From: Nonomuraea lactucae
Lineage (GTDB): Bacteria > Actinomycetota > Actinomycetes > Streptosporangiales > Streptosporangiaceae
Direction of reading: 5' to 3'
Length of the DNA: 37,492 nt
NCBI RefSeq assembly: GCF_003313395.1
Contig: NZ_QNFZ01001065.1
Location: 1 to 37,492, forward strand
Shown: positions 6,583 to 14,819 of the stretch, piece by piece
Position numbering within the stretch: the first letter of the stretch is position 1
Layout of the letters: the number at the start of each line of letters is the position of its first letter
Translations under genes and position numbers: made by a program
Notes under the pieces: model-generated
Seen by the model: only the letters and a program-made list of their open reading frames with translations
Told to the model about the DNA's origin: nothing
Database searches by the model: none

Positions 6583-7827
6583 ATGACCAGCACCGATGAC
6601 CGCATGACCCCTGAAGAACTCGCCGCATGGCAGGCCCGGAAGGACGCTGGACGTGCCACCGCGAAGAGCATCGAAGTTCAGGTCGCCGCGGCGATGGCCG
6701 CCAACCCCGAGGTGATCGACGGGTTCAGGCTGTTCTGTGCGCGCATGGACGTCTACTCCATCCGCAACGCCATGCGGATCTTCGGCCAGAACCCCAAGGC
6801 CACGCACGTGCAGCCGCGCTTCTTCTGGGGCGGCTACGGCCGCGCCATCGCGGAGCCCGAGGCCGCCATCTGGATCATGGCTCCCAAGGTGGAGCGGAAG
6901 CACACCAAGGAGGTGGAGAGCCCGAAGACCGGCGAGGCCGAGACCGTCGAAGAGTCGTACAAGTTCTGGCCGGTCGAGGAGGTGTTCCCCGCCTCCGCCA
7001 CCGTGCCGAAGAACGGACCGTGCCCGTTCTGCGACACGGGGGAGGGCCAGCTCTGCCCCGACACGTGCCCGGTGATGCAGCCGCAGGACGGCCGCATCCC
7101 GTCCCGGGAAGACGTGACCGAGGCGCTGCGCAAGGTGCTCAAGCAGATTGGAGGGTTCGATGCCAGCGTACTCGCCGCGCTCGGCGATGACCCGCTGGGC
7201 GAGTACAGCGACGGCGTCACCTGGGGCACAGTCACGCTGACAAAGGGCGCCGCCCAGGGGCGCAAGCCGAAGACTCGCAGGTATCGATTCGTGCACACCG
7301 TGGACATGAGCCGGCCGGGCGTCCGCTACGCCATCGCCGGGCTTGGCGTCATCTGGATCGGCCCCTACGAGTTGGCCCGAGAGGGCGAGCCCGCCCTCCA
7401 GGTCCAGTATGGCGACAACGTGACCCGCGCGTGGGAGCTGTCCCACGCCCACACCTGGGACAGCTCCCGCACTGTGGCCGGCCCGCACGCCCCGATCCTA
7501 AACGGGGTGGAGTTTGCGTCCACCAGCATCATCTACCCCACCACGAGCTGGGACTACTTCAGCCCCTGGCGTGCGGGCCGAGCCCGCGTCCCGGAGACGA
7601 CCGCTCAGCAGATGGGCCAGATCGTCCGGCAGCTCTTGGAGCACTACCACGCCCTTCCGGAGGCCGACGAGCTGGACAAGGAAGGGGCGCGCCGCCGGGC
7701 CAGGCGGCGCGCGCGTGAGGCCCAAGAGGAGGTCAACCGACTGGCCGAGCAGGAGGCCCGCCTTGCGAGCCAGCGGGCCGGGGCCGAGCAGCGCGTCGCC
7801 GAGAACCGTGCCCTGGCCGAGCAGTGA
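6583..7827 (+). CDS. ArdC-like ssDNA-binding protein
   Basis: A 414-residue protein. Residues about 45-105 match the ArdC N-terminal ssDNA-binding domain: SIRNAMRIFGQNPKATHVQP, then FWGGYGRAIAEPE and IWIMAPKV, the usual NxxLIxxQxPxAT...W...GR...I.I.AP pattern. A Cys cluster follows (CPFC near residue 147, then CPDTC), and the C-terminus is an Arg/Glu/Ala coiled coil. The C-terminal HExxH metalloprotease of full ArdC is absent. ArdC proteins protect incoming plasmids from restriction; a similar role here is inferred. After the TGA at 7825 the frame stays open to 7914 with coding bias and a CKWC motif, so the protein may once have been longer. Confidence 0.7.
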   Translation: MTSTDDRMTPEELAAWQARKDAGRATAKSIEVQVAAAMAANPEVIDGFRLFCARMDVYSIRNAMRIFGQNPKATHVQPRFFWGGYGRAIAEPEAAIWIMAPKVERKHTKEVESPKTGEAETVEESYKFWPVEEVFPASATVPKNGPCPFCDTGEGQLCPDTCPVMQPQDGRIPSREDVTEALRKVLKQIGGFDASVLAALGDDPLGEYSDGVTWGTVTLTKGAAQGRKPKTRRYRFVHTVDMSRPGVRYAIAGLGVIWIGPYELAREGEPALQVQYGDNVTRAWELSHAHTWDSSRTVAGPHAPILNGVEFASTSIIYPTTSWDYFSPWRAGRARVPETTAQQMGQIVRQLLEHYHALPEADELDKEGARRRARRRAREAQEEVNRLAEQEARLASQRAGAEQRVAENRALAEQ

Positions 7828-7937
7828 CTGGCGCTGAAGAAGTGCAAGTGGTGCGACGACGCCGCCCGCGCCGTCAAACGACCCTGGCACGCGATGACGG
7901 TTTGGTCGCGCTGACCATTCTCACGATCCCGTCCGGA

Positions 7938-8444
7938 TTACCCCACCGGGTCAACCGGGCTCACCTCGAAGATGTCAGCACTGGCGGGATCGGCGACACA
8001 GGCGTCAGGGACTTTCAAACCAGCAGGCGGATGCGCTTTCCAATCAACGAATCCTCCCACGATCCTTACTGCGGCTCCTTCCAAAAGAGGAGAGCCGTTG
8101 TCGGGCAGGCGCACGCCGCGCTTGTCTTCTTGGCTAACGGGACGTGTCCCTGGCGGCCATAGGAGAACCACCGGACGTTCCGCCTGCTGTGCCCGCCTGA
8201 CGGTGAGGCATTTGGTTGATGCGCTGTAGGTCAGTTCGCCCGTGAGGAGCGCTTGCATCGCAGGGCCGGACCCGTCATGGAGGAGGATCCGCGGGTCTTG
8301 CCCTTCAACGGTTATGCGGTCCTGACCTTCGACGGTTGTGTGATCGGGCTGCGGTCCGCCGGACGTGCCAGTGCATCCGGCTGTGACGGCAATGACGGCG
8401 GCCAGAGTCGCGCGCAGTAAGCTCGTATGGATCTGCTCCTTCAC
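7938..8444 (-). CDS. Putative secreted lipoprotein
   Basis: A 168-residue protein from a GTG with a perfect GAGGAGGGG six bases upstream; the longer ATG at 8672 runs into the protease gene. The N-terminus has positive residues, a hydrophobic stretch (LLRATLAAVIAVTAGC) and a lipobox-like AVTAGC, so it should be lipid-anchored outside the membrane. After it lies a short internal repeat, TVEGQD twice. No enzymatic domain is recognised. It lies 92 bp downstream of the protease gene on the same strand, with a strong hairpin between. It could be a substrate, inhibitor or surface partner of the protease; that is inference from position. Confidence 0.7.
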   Translation of the reverse strand: MKEQIHTSLLRATLAAVIAVTAGCTGTSGGPQPDHTTVEGQDRITVEGQDPRILLHDGSGPAMQALLTGELTYSASTKCLTVRRAQQAERPVVLLWPPGTRPVSQEDKRGVRLPDNGSPLLEGAAVRIVGGFVDWKAHPPAGLKVPDACVADPASADIFEVSPVDPVG

Positions 8445-8460
8445 GTCCCCTCCTCGGGCG

Positions 8461-8503
8461 GACGCGCGTCCGGAGCCTGGCTCGAAGCTTCCGGACGCGC
8501 GTG
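8461..8503 (-). terminator. Long hairpin between protease and lipoprotein genes
   Basis: GACGCGCGTCCGGA (8461-8474) pairs with TCCGGACGCGCGT (8490-8502) over 13 bp. It lies just past the protease stop in the direction of transcription and ahead of the lipoprotein ribosome site, so it may terminate or attenuate read-through. Confidence 0.6.
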
Positions 8504-8536
8504 CACGTTGATCTCTAGTGCAACTGTGGCGCCATC

Positions 8537-9979
8537 TTAGGTCCCTGGCGGAGCCGTCCACACCTTCCAGGCCGCGCCGAGGGCAGAGGGAATGAGATAG
8601 GCGGGAGTGAAGCACGAGTTGGCACCGCACAGGCCCATGGTTATCCCCCAGGCAGTATTTCCCTTGTACCACGGGCCTCCACTATCACCCGCAATGCTGA
8701 TTTGGCGGTCCATGACAATGAGCCCACGCGCGTCCGGGTATGATAGGCCGATCTGGGAAATATTTGCGCACTTCGCTACGCGCGTGGACATGCCGAAGGC
8801 GCATATGTTCTGGCCTTTGGCTGGGCTAGTCCCGACGTAGTAGGCGTACCGCGCGTTGTTCCAGTCGTAGTAGAACGTCCTCGTCAAAACGAAATCGCCG
8901 CGAGTCCACGATGCGACGTCATAGCTCGAGGAACCACTGGCGTAGTCACTCAGCGTCTTGCCTAGATGCACGTTATGGTTGGCGTAGAGTGCGCCGCCTG
9001 TGCCGCAGTGCTGGGCAGTTGTCGTTCTGCGCTGGTCGGGGTCGTTGGGTTGGTTTTGGTTGATAATGTTGAACCCAGTTGTGCAGCCGCCGAGAAGGCC
9101 GCCGCCCCTCATATAGCTGTCTTGCGGAGTGACGAGGTCGTTCTCGGTAAGGCGCAGGCGAACACTGATCTTCTTGTTGGCTGGTTGCGCTGGCTGCAAC
9201 TGTGCCGATACGGCCCGCTGCCCGGTAGCGTCCCTAGGCATGCCGCGAGGCTTGACAGTGATCGTGACGACGCCGGTGTCAGTGTCGTAGCCGCCGGAGA
9301 GGGTCTCCACGAGGTCGCGTCGCGCACTCACCTGGGCAAATGCTGCATCCCGCGCCTGCTCCAGGTCTTTTTCCGAGAATCCCTTGCTGCCCACCAGTTC
9401 GACGGTTACCGGCAGCGTTTTGGCCAGCTCTATCGCGTCGGCGGGAATCTCGCCCTTGAACCCGATTTGCGCTCTGCGTCCATCATCGAGGACGGCGAGG
9501 CCGGAGAGCTCAGCGGGGTAACGCACTTCGAGCTTGGCGCCGACTTCGTTCAGGCGCGGTTGCCAGGCGATCGTTTCGATAGCCTCTTCAAGGGTGATCT
9601 TGTTGCCTTCGGCGGCGACCTTCAGGTCGGTCAACTCACTCACCCATAGATCGTCGATCTTCATTTCGGGCTCTACGACCGCTGGATCCACTCCGTCTTC
9701 CTTGGCTCGCGCGGTGACGCTCGGATTCGTAGCTACTGCGTGAGCCACATGGGCGTCGATCGCGTCAGCGAGAGTCATGTTCCGCTGCTTGGCGGTGCGT
9801 TTGATCGCCTCCAGCGTGGGGCGCTGCGGGACAGACTGTGAACCCCGGGGGAGCACGACAATCGTTGGGTCGTCGTCCGTGGCTGTGGCCGACGCTTGGG
9901 ATGGAGCAGCGAGGGTAGATGTGACCAGTGATGCGAGTGCGACCGTGATAAGTATTTTGCCCCTGGCCGGTAAATGCAT
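8537..9979 (-). CDS. Secreted trypsin-like serine protease (S1 family, with propeptide)
   Basis: A 480-residue preproprotein. I chose the ATG at 9979, which follows CGGAGG and starts a clear signal peptide (LITVALASLVTSTLAAPSQA). A propeptide-like region runs to about residue 290. The protease domain has the full triad: His324 in TAQHCG, Asp354 in SYDVASW and Ser433 in GDSGGPW, with paired cysteines around them. This resembles the alpha-lytic/streptogrisin-type enzymes of actinomycetes. It acts outside the cell. It is reverse-strand cargo between the ArdC-like and HU genes and is not an expected core function of a mobile element. Confidence 0.88.
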   Translation of the reverse strand: MHLPARGKILITVALASLVTSTLAAPSQASATATDDDPTIVVLPRGSQSVPQRPTLEAIKRTAKQRNMTLADAIDAHVAHAVATNPSVTARAKEDGVDPAVVEPEMKIDDLWVSELTDLKVAAEGNKITLEEAIETIAWQPRLNEVGAKLEVRYPAELSGLAVLDDGRRAQIGFKGEIPADAIELAKTLPVTVELVGSKGFSEKDLEQARDAAFAQVSARRDLVETLSGGYDTDTGVVTITVKPRGMPRDATGQRAVSAQLQPAQPANKKISVRLRLTENDLVTPQDSYMRGGGLLGGCTTGFNIINQNQPNDPDQRRTTTAQHCGTGGALYANHNVHLGKTLSDYASGSSSYDVASWTRGDFVLTRTFYYDWNNARYAYYVGTSPAKGQNICAFGMSTRVAKCANISQIGLSYPDARGLIVMDRQISIAGDSGGPWYKGNTAWGITMGLCGANSCFTPAYLIPSALGAAWKVWTAPPGT

Positions 9980-10357
9980 CGAACCTCCGCACGATCTTGA
10001 CAGGATGTCTTGATCATCATCAAGGTCTGAGACGACCCGTGCAAGAGACCAGTAGGCGGCCGAGATGACTCTGTGATCTGGTAACGCCACCGGTCGATTT
10101 CATCGAAACGCGGAGGTGTCCTGGCGAGCCGTTTGAGCGTCTACAACACGGAGGCCGTGTTCGTGACCAGCCAGACCTCAAACCGTAGTGGACCTCATCG
10201 TTGCGCAGAACTATCGCATCGCGATCGACGAGGCATGCAAGCGGGCTGCACTGGATGGTGCGCACCCGGAGGTGGCCTCGACGTGGCGTCCCCGCCCCAA
10301 CTGTCGAAGTAGGAGGTGACGCCCACAGCTGTTCAAGATTCACTGCTTGACCAACTC
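9980..10357. other. 380-bp region upstream of protease and HU genes
   Basis: It holds the divergent control region of the protease (minus) and HU (plus) genes. A small inverted repeat, CTTGAT-CATC-ATCAAG, lies at 10010-10025. No credible gene is seen; the reverse open frame 10020-10382 lacks coding bias. Confidence 0.35.
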
Positions 10358-10377
10358 CGTTAGCGGCAACGCTAACG
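10358..10377 (+). repeat. Dispersed palindrome, copy 3
   Basis: CGTTAGCGGCAACGCTAACG has perfect 8-bp arms with a variant centre. It ends 44 nt before the HU start codon, the spacing seen at several other copies. Confidence 0.75.
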
Positions 10378-10421
10378 ACCATCTACGCTGCCGATCAGCA
10401 ACAACGATCAGGGGAGAATCC

Positions 10422-10730
10422 ATGGACACCGGGAAGAACATCAAGACGAAGAGCGACATCATCTACGCCGTCATCGACCGGGCTGGAGCGCCCAGCCGTC
10501 GGATTGCCGAGCGGTATGTGAGCGGCGTGCTCGACTACATCCAGGAGCAGGTCGCGGACGGGAACACGGTGAAGATCACTGGGTGGGGCAAGTTCGAGCC
10601 CATTAAGCAGGCGGGGCGTGACGCCCGCAACCCGCAGACAGGCGAGCGGGTGCCCGTCGAGGCCAAGTGGGTCGTCAAGTTCCGGCCTGGCACGGAGTTC
10701 AAGCGGCAAGTGGCTGCGCGCCAGGCTTAG
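10422..10730 (+). CDS. HU-family DNA-binding protein
   Basis: A 102-residue protein starting at an ATG 6 bp after GGGGAGA; the longer frame from a TTG at 10347 would translate through the palindrome. HU/IHF signatures are present: the helical N-half (KSDIIYAVIDRAGAPSRRIAERYV), the turn TGWGKFEPI (residues 53-61), and the DNA-contacting arm ending NPQTGERVPV (70-79). It bends DNA as a dimer and may assist integration, replication or packaging of the element. It is a single gene with its own terminator. Host HU is elsewhere, so this is an element-borne copy. Confidence 0.92.
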   Translation: MDTGKNIKTKSDIIYAVIDRAGAPSRRIAERYVSGVLDYIQEQVADGNTVKITGWGKFEPIKQAGRDARNPQTGERVPVEAKWVVKFRPGTEFKRQVAARQA

Positions 10731-10751
10731 CTCTCATCTACTTCGCCAAGG

Positions 10752-10778
10752 GGGTCGCACCCATCATGGGTGCGGCCC
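10752..10778 (+). terminator. Terminator after HU
   Basis: GGGTCGCACCCA (10752-10763) pairs with TGGGTGCGGCCC (10767-10778), 12 bp with one G-T pair and a 3-nt loop. Confidence 0.6.
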
Positions 10779-10883
10779 GCGTCGTGTCTTACTACGCCGC
10801 CGCAGAACCACGACAAGCACCAGACACGCTTGCTGCGCGAGCCGTAGCGTACGGCTACGCGCCCCATTTCAAGGGAGGGGACG

Positions 10884-11771
10884 ATGGACTCCATCGCTGA
10901 AGGAAGGGCCCAGGCAAGGCGCGTTGAGGCCGCCTACGCTGCCTGGGCGGACAGGCTTGGGGTGAAGCGATCCAAATGCACCGTCTGTCTGTGCTCGTTG
11001 TTCGGGAAGCGGTGCTGCCAGGTTAGCTACGGCGTTAGTGGCTACGGCAGTGGACGCAGTGATCACTGCCGGAGGATGTGCCAGGATGACGACTACGGCA
11101 ACTGGGACCACGGCCGCCTGTGGATCAAGGACGGCCGGCCAGTCATCGCCACCGCCGAGGTCTACAACCATCAGTTCGCTCCAGAGGCTGCCAGCGGCTA
11201 CGTGCAGCGCTTGGAGCCGGGACGCCTCGCCGTCATCATCGGCAGCCGCACTGGTCCGCATTCGATGTGGAATCCCCGTGCCTGCACGCCGATCCTCGTG
11301 GTCAACCTGACCCATTCAGCGGGACGAGACCTTGCGGCATTGCTCGTTGCGATGGACGCGAACGCCACGATCATCGGCTACGAGCTGGAGGAGCCACCGC
11401 CTGGCCTTAACGCCGAGCCTTCAGAAGACGACGTTAAGGCTCCCTCGACGCCCCTCGATGCCCTGCTCGCCATGGCGGGAGTGAAGGTGAAGCCTCCGTA
11501 TGCCGCTTGGAAGAAGGGGAAGATGCGCCGATTCCTGGACGGCAAGGGCGAGCACCACCCGACCCACATCCTTGTCAAGGTCACCAATGGCCGTATGTGG
11601 TGGGACCTCGACGACCGGGCCCGAGCGCTCATCGGCGACGACATGGTGGCCTGGAATGCGAAGGGATACCGGACGATCCGGACAGGCTGCGTGAGCCGAC
11701 TGATCGAAGGATTCAGCGACCAGCTCGACCGGCTGGAATTTCGCCGACTGCCTGACCCTCCTGCGACGTGA
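10884..11771 (+). CDS. Unknown 295-residue protein with N-terminal Cys cluster
   Basis: The ATG at 10884 follows AAGGGAGGGG. The N-terminal 60 residues carry a possible zinc module (CTVCLCSLFGKRCC, then DHCRRMCQDD). A middle region follows (ATAEVYNHQF, later RTGPHSMWNPRACTP), then a Trp-rich C-terminal part (NGRMWWDLDDRARALIGDD). No known family is recognised. The gene has strong coding bias and stands alone between two terminators, so it is likely to have its own promoter in the 10780-10880 gap. A regulatory or defence role cannot be judged from sequence. Confidence 0.6.
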   Translation: MDSIAEGRAQARRVEAAYAAWADRLGVKRSKCTVCLCSLFGKRCCQVSYGVSGYGSGRSDHCRRMCQDDDYGNWDHGRLWIKDGRPVIATAEVYNHQFAPEAASGYVQRLEPGRLAVIIGSRTGPHSMWNPRACTPILVVNLTHSAGRDLAALLVAMDANATIIGYELEEPPPGLNAEPSEDDVKAPSTPLDALLAMAGVKVKPPYAAWKKGKMRRFLDGKGEHHPTHILVKVTNGRMWWDLDDRARALIGDDMVAWNAKGYRTIRTGCVSRLIEGFSDQLDRLEFRRLPDPPAT

Positions 11772-11783
11772 GAAGCGCGCTGC

Positions 11784-11803
11784 TGTTAGCGGCGATATTG
11801 TGA
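11784..11803 (+). repeat. Degenerate dispersed palindrome (left half)
   Basis: TGTTAGCGGC keeps the left arm of the repeat 13 bp after the stop codon of the preceding gene; the right arm (GATATTGTGA) is lost. Orientation again follows transcription. Confidence 0.4.
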
Positions 11804-11835
11804 CATCCGGGAGATGGCGGGATCGGTGAGCACGC

Positions 11836-11868
11836 AGAGGCCGCTCCTGGCGAGCGGGTGCGGCCTCT
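11836..11868. terminator. Bidirectional terminator
   Basis: AGAGGCCGC (11836-11844) and GCGGCCTCT (11860-11868) form a 9-bp stem between the convergent genes 10884-11771 and 11879-12397. Confidence 0.6.
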
Positions 11869-11878
11869 CGATCTCTCA

Positions 11879-12397
11879 TCACAGAGATGGGGGAGATGAT
11901 ACCCCGGGCTCCTGAGGCTCCTTCGGTCGCGGGATTCCCAAGTCGTCGAAGTAGGCATTCAGCACATCAGAGATGAACGGCCGGCCGCCCAGGTCTTCCC
12001 GCAGACAACCCTCGACGAGACGCGCCCGCGTGTTCCTGGTCAGCCGCACCATGATCAGCTTGCCGCCGCTCATGTTGTTCTTCTTGGGAGCTGGGATCTT
12101 CAGTTCGGCGTCCTCGGGCATCTCCTGCGGGATGCCGAGCGTGTCGCAGTAGGCGTTGATGGCTTCTTCCCAGATGTCCCTGACGCCCCTGCCTGTGCGA
12201 TCGTGAGCCTTCGTCATGCGGGAGTTCGTGGCGTCGTCCAGGCGGGTGCCGGTGTTGTGGAGAGTGGTCCACGTTGCCACGCGGCCGCGGGTGGGCGCGG
12301 CGGTGCGTCGCGGCGTCAGCGGTGCCGCTGACGGATTTTCCGAACGATTGGCCTCGTGGAACTCGACTTGCGAAGGTTCCGGTTTCTTGCGGGGCAT
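11879..12397 (-). CDS. Unknown basic protein with an internal repeat
   Basis: I chose the ATG at 12397 (PRKKPEPSQ start), which has GGAAG upstream; a GTG at 12280 is a real alternative because palindrome copy 4 would then lie 34-53 bp upstream, as at other copies. Two similar modules are visible: EEAINAYCDTLGIP and SDVLNAYFDDLGIP, each after a charged helix. The second is preceded by KLIMVRLTRNTRARLVE, which resembles a ribbon-helix-helix DNA-binding strand and helix. A small DNA-binding or partition-type protein is possible; no family is firmly recognised. It is the last gene on this minus-strand stretch and shares a terminator with its convergent neighbour. Confidence 0.55.
   Translation of the reverse strand: MPRKKPEPSQVEFHEANRSENPSAAPLTPRRTAAPTRGRVATWTTLHNTGTRLDDATNSRMTKAHDRTGRGVRDIWEEAINAYCDTLGIPQEMPEDAELKIPAPKKNNMSGGKLIMVRLTRNTRARLVEGCLREDLGGRPFISDVLNAYFDDLGIPRPKEPQEPGVSSPPSL
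12314..12333 (-). repeat. Dispersed palindrome, copy 4 (minus strand)
   Basis: Read on the minus strand it is CGTCAGCGGCACCGCTGACG, with perfect 8-bp arms and the same AATC-type left flank as plus-strand copies. It is the only inverted copy and lies in the only minus-strand gene that carries one. The paired change to C-G at positions 4 and 17 preserves the stem. Confidence 0.75.
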
Positions 12398-12586
12398 GGC
12401 GTGTGCTTCCGGGACGTGGCGTTGGTTGGCTGGTGCTGATGTCACAGTATTGCTTCGTGGCGCGTTTGTCGCATGCTGTAAGAACGTCAAGTACGCGTCC
12501 GGGACGGCATCGGGCCCGCGGCGCGGCCGCTGAAGGATCCACTCCGCTCCGGTCGTCCAGATTGTGAAGGTGTACGTACAACCCGA

Positions 12587-12621
12587 GAAACGCCCCGCCT
12601 TCGAATGAAGTGGGGCGTTTC
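12587..12621 (-). terminator. Terminator of the XRE-ImmA gene
   Basis: GAAACGCCCC (12587-12596) and GGGGCGTTTC (12612-12621) pair, and the inner CTTC/GAAG extends the stem. On the minus strand it ends in TTTC, close to a canonical intrinsic terminator. Confidence 0.75.
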
Positions 12622-12639
12622 CCTGCGTAGGTCGGTTCT

Positions 12640-13734
12640 CTATCTCACCAGGCGCAGTGACGGGGAGACAGGTGCCGTCGTCTGAGCACCGCCCCTCAGC
12701 GGCGTCGGAGTAAGCCCGAACACATGCTTATTCATTTCCTCTGCGGTGATGTGTAGAGCATCCGCTATCTGCGTGTGCGAGACGCCTTCCGCCCGCAGCG
12801 CCGCAAACACCTTGGTCATGAGTTGGGAAGACTCCCGCTTGATCCCCCCCGGCTCTTCTCGGCGATACCCCATCCGGGACAGGTTCGTCGACAATGCTCG
12901 GTAGCCCCACTCCGTCACCAGGTTGAGCTCGTGGAGACGGTAGGTCAGCGCCATGGCCGAGACCTTCCAGACGGATTTTGCCGCTAGAACCCGGTCGACA
13001 GTGGCGTTGTTGAGTCGCTTGGCGAGCACCGCTGTGGCCGGCATAAGGAGGGCCGACGCGAACTGCTGAGCCTGCTGCTCGGCCTCCCTGCCATGCGGGA
13101 TCTCGTGCTGGGGATGCAAAACTAGGTGCGCCAGCTCGTGCGCGCCGTCGAAGCGGCCTCGCTCACCTGATTTCCTCGTGTTGAGGATCACGTACGGTGT
13201 GCCCTTCCAGTAAAAGGAAAAGGCGTCGACTTCCAGGCATTCCTCGGCCAGGGAGAACACGCGAACACCGTGCATCTCAAGGAGATGCACCATGTTGCCG
13301 ATCGGAGCGACACCGAGGTTCCACAGTGCGCGCACCCGCTCGGCGGCCCACTCCGGATCTCGTCCTGGCAAGCTGGGGACGTCCGGGGCGGGCAGGCGAA
13401 ACCGCTCTTCCATCCACTCGTTGACCATGATGGCCATGCGGGCTGCGGCGAGGGCGGTGTCGCGCTGACCAGCCGTGAGCTTACTCGGCGCCCGGAAGCT
13501 TACCGCTTCCAGCGGGATTTCTTCGATCTCTTCGGCCGTCAAGAATGCGACTGGCATCTCTAGTGCCCTGGCCAGAGTCTCAAGAGCGGCAGTAGTGAGT
13601 TGTTCTCTTCCGTTCTCGTAGTCGGACAGGGTGCGGGTGCTGATGCCGCTGACCTGCTCAAGCTTGACCAGGGTCATCCCCCGGCGCTTGCGGGCCAGTT
13701 TCAGCCTTGATGGTGTGAATGAGTGCTTGTTCAT
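12640..13734 (-). CDS. XRE repressor with ImmA/IrrE metallopeptidase domain
   Basis: A 364-residue two-domain regulator. Residues about 8-65 are a Cro/C1-type helix-turn-helix (KLARKRRGMTLVKLEQVSGI, then STRTLSDYENGREQLT). Residues about 135-290 are an ImmA/IrrE peptidase with the zinc motif HELAH (His199, Glu200, His203). The C-terminal 70 residues contain another helix-turn-helix-like stretch (VSHTQIADALHITAEE). In ICEBs1 of Bacillus, ImmA cleaves the ImmR repressor to trigger excision; fused XRE-ImmA proteins are frequent in mobile elements. It probably controls induction of this element or serves the adjacent gene 13760-14419, which lies upstream in the same direction 25 bp away. Confidence 0.88.
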   Translation of the reverse strand: MNKHSFTPSRLKLARKRRGMTLVKLEQVSGISTRTLSDYENGREQLTTAALETLARALEMPVAFLTAEEIEEIPLEAVSFRAPSKLTAGQRDTALAAARMAIMVNEWMEERFRLPAPDVPSLPGRDPEWAAERVRALWNLGVAPIGNMVHLLEMHGVRVFSLAEECLEVDAFSFYWKGTPYVILNTRKSGERGRFDGAHELAHLVLHPQHEIPHGREAEQQAQQFASALLMPATAVLAKRLNNATVDRVLAAKSVWKVSAMALTYRLHELNLVTEWGYRALSTNLSRMGYRREEPGGIKRESSQLMTKVFAALRAEGVSHTQIADALHITAEEMNKHVFGLTPTPLRGGAQTTAPVSPSLRLVR

Positions 13735-13759
13735 GGTGCGCCTTGCACCCTACCGGGCG

Positions 13760-14419
13760 TCAGCGGCGCTCTACGGCCACGTCGAAGCTCTGGCCGTCGT
13801 CGTCGCCGGACTGGTCTGCGCTGGTCGGCACGTTCTCGAGGAGATACGGCGGTATGAGGATCCGTTCCCGCCAGCGGTCCACGTAACCGTTCCTCGTCAT
13901 CGAGGCCGGGAGGGACAGCTCTACCGCGATGCTGTCCAGCCCGACGTAGTACAGCAGGATCCAGGTCGCCCGGGGCGCCTTCTTGGTCGCAGCGCGCAGC
14001 TTGCGCCCGATCTCAGCATTGACCACGAACAACGCCAGTTGCTCGTTGTCCTCTACTACCTTGTGGTAGGTCGTGCCCTTGGCGTACCTGGTGGTTGGCG
14101 CTTCCCCGGTCTCGCTGCCCGTCTGCCGGTCGCCGGTGGTAGCGACGATCGCGAACTCGCCACCCGGGTGGATCGTCACTGGCAGCCCGCTCGGGTTGTC
14201 GTACGTCCACTCGTGGCGGCTCATGCGGATGCGGAAGTGCTCATTGGTGCGCCCCCACCTCGCCATTCCTGGCATCACGAGCGGCGCCGCCTCAGACCAT
14301 GATTTTGCTTCACCCTGGCCGGCCTCGAGACTGGCGTGGATGTCGTCGGCCGTCAGCCCCAGTTGGCCAAGCCGGTTCACTGCTGCTTGTTCTTTGAAGA
14401 CAACCTGTTGCACAGGCAC
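13760..14419 (-). CDS. Unknown partner of the XRE-ImmA gene
   Basis: A 219-residue soluble protein starting at a GTG at 14419, or more likely the GTG at 14413, which sits five bases after GAGAGG. It has a helical N-terminus and a mixed alpha/beta core (FRIRMSRHEWTYDNPSG, WILLYYVGLDSIAVELSLP) but no family I recognise. It is followed after 25 bp by the XRE-ImmA gene. Such pairs often consist of a target or toxin and its regulator. That is inference from layout only. Its TGA falls inside a degenerate CGTCAGCGG half-palindrome. Confidence 0.6.
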   Translation of the reverse strand: MPVQQVVFKEQAAVNRLGQLGLTADDIHASLEAGQGEAKSWSEAAPLVMPGMARWGRTNEHFRIRMSRHEWTYDNPSGLPVTIHPGGEFAIVATTGDRQTGSETGEAPTTRYAKGTTYHKVVEDNEQLALFVVNAEIGRKLRAATKKAPRATWILLYYVGLDSIAVELSLPASMTRNGYVDRWRERILIPPYLLENVPTSADQSGDDDGQSFDVAVERR

Positions 14420-14819
14420 CTCTCACGTCTCGGCTTCGCGAAATCCTCCCTCATTCGAGGTGGAAAAACAAGAAGATCCCGCGAGTGTCGTGGGCCAGAT
14501 ATAGAGCGGGTTATTGATCATGCAACGCAATGAAGCCCTGGCCTCTCTCATGAGGGGTCGTGCTCTCCGTCACGTGCAAGACGATCGGCCTGCGTGCCGT
14601 AACTGAGCCGCACCGTTGCTGCGCTCTTCTCGACGCTCCCCCGCACGTCCTCGATCAACGCGCCGCTGAGCGAAGCCGCTGAGGTAGATTGCTGCCGCGA
14701 TCGAATCTGCATGTATCGCGCGAGGGGGCCCCAGTCGGGTCACTGACCGGTTGGGGGCCTCCTGCTTGTGCCCGGCTCCCGAGGGACTATGGCGGCAACA
14801 CACCCGGGAGCCAGGCTGT
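14420..14819. other. 400-bp non-coding region with one hairpin
   Basis: It lies upstream of the 14419-12640 operon and downstream of the 15517 gene, both minus strand. Apart from the terminator at 14770-14816 and an AT-richer promoter-like part (14495-14530), I see no gene. The short open frames here lack coding bias. Confidence 0.35.
14770..14816 (-). terminator. Terminator-like hairpin
   Basis: GCCCGGCTCCCG (14770-14781) pairs with CGGGAGCCAGGC (14805-14816), with one mismatch in 12. It follows the minus-strand gene ending at 14820. Confidence 0.5.

Noticed and set aside
10020-10382. Reverse open frame of 120 codons between the protease and HU genes
   Set aside because: No coding bias, no ribosome site, and it runs across palindrome copy 3 and the divergent promoter region.
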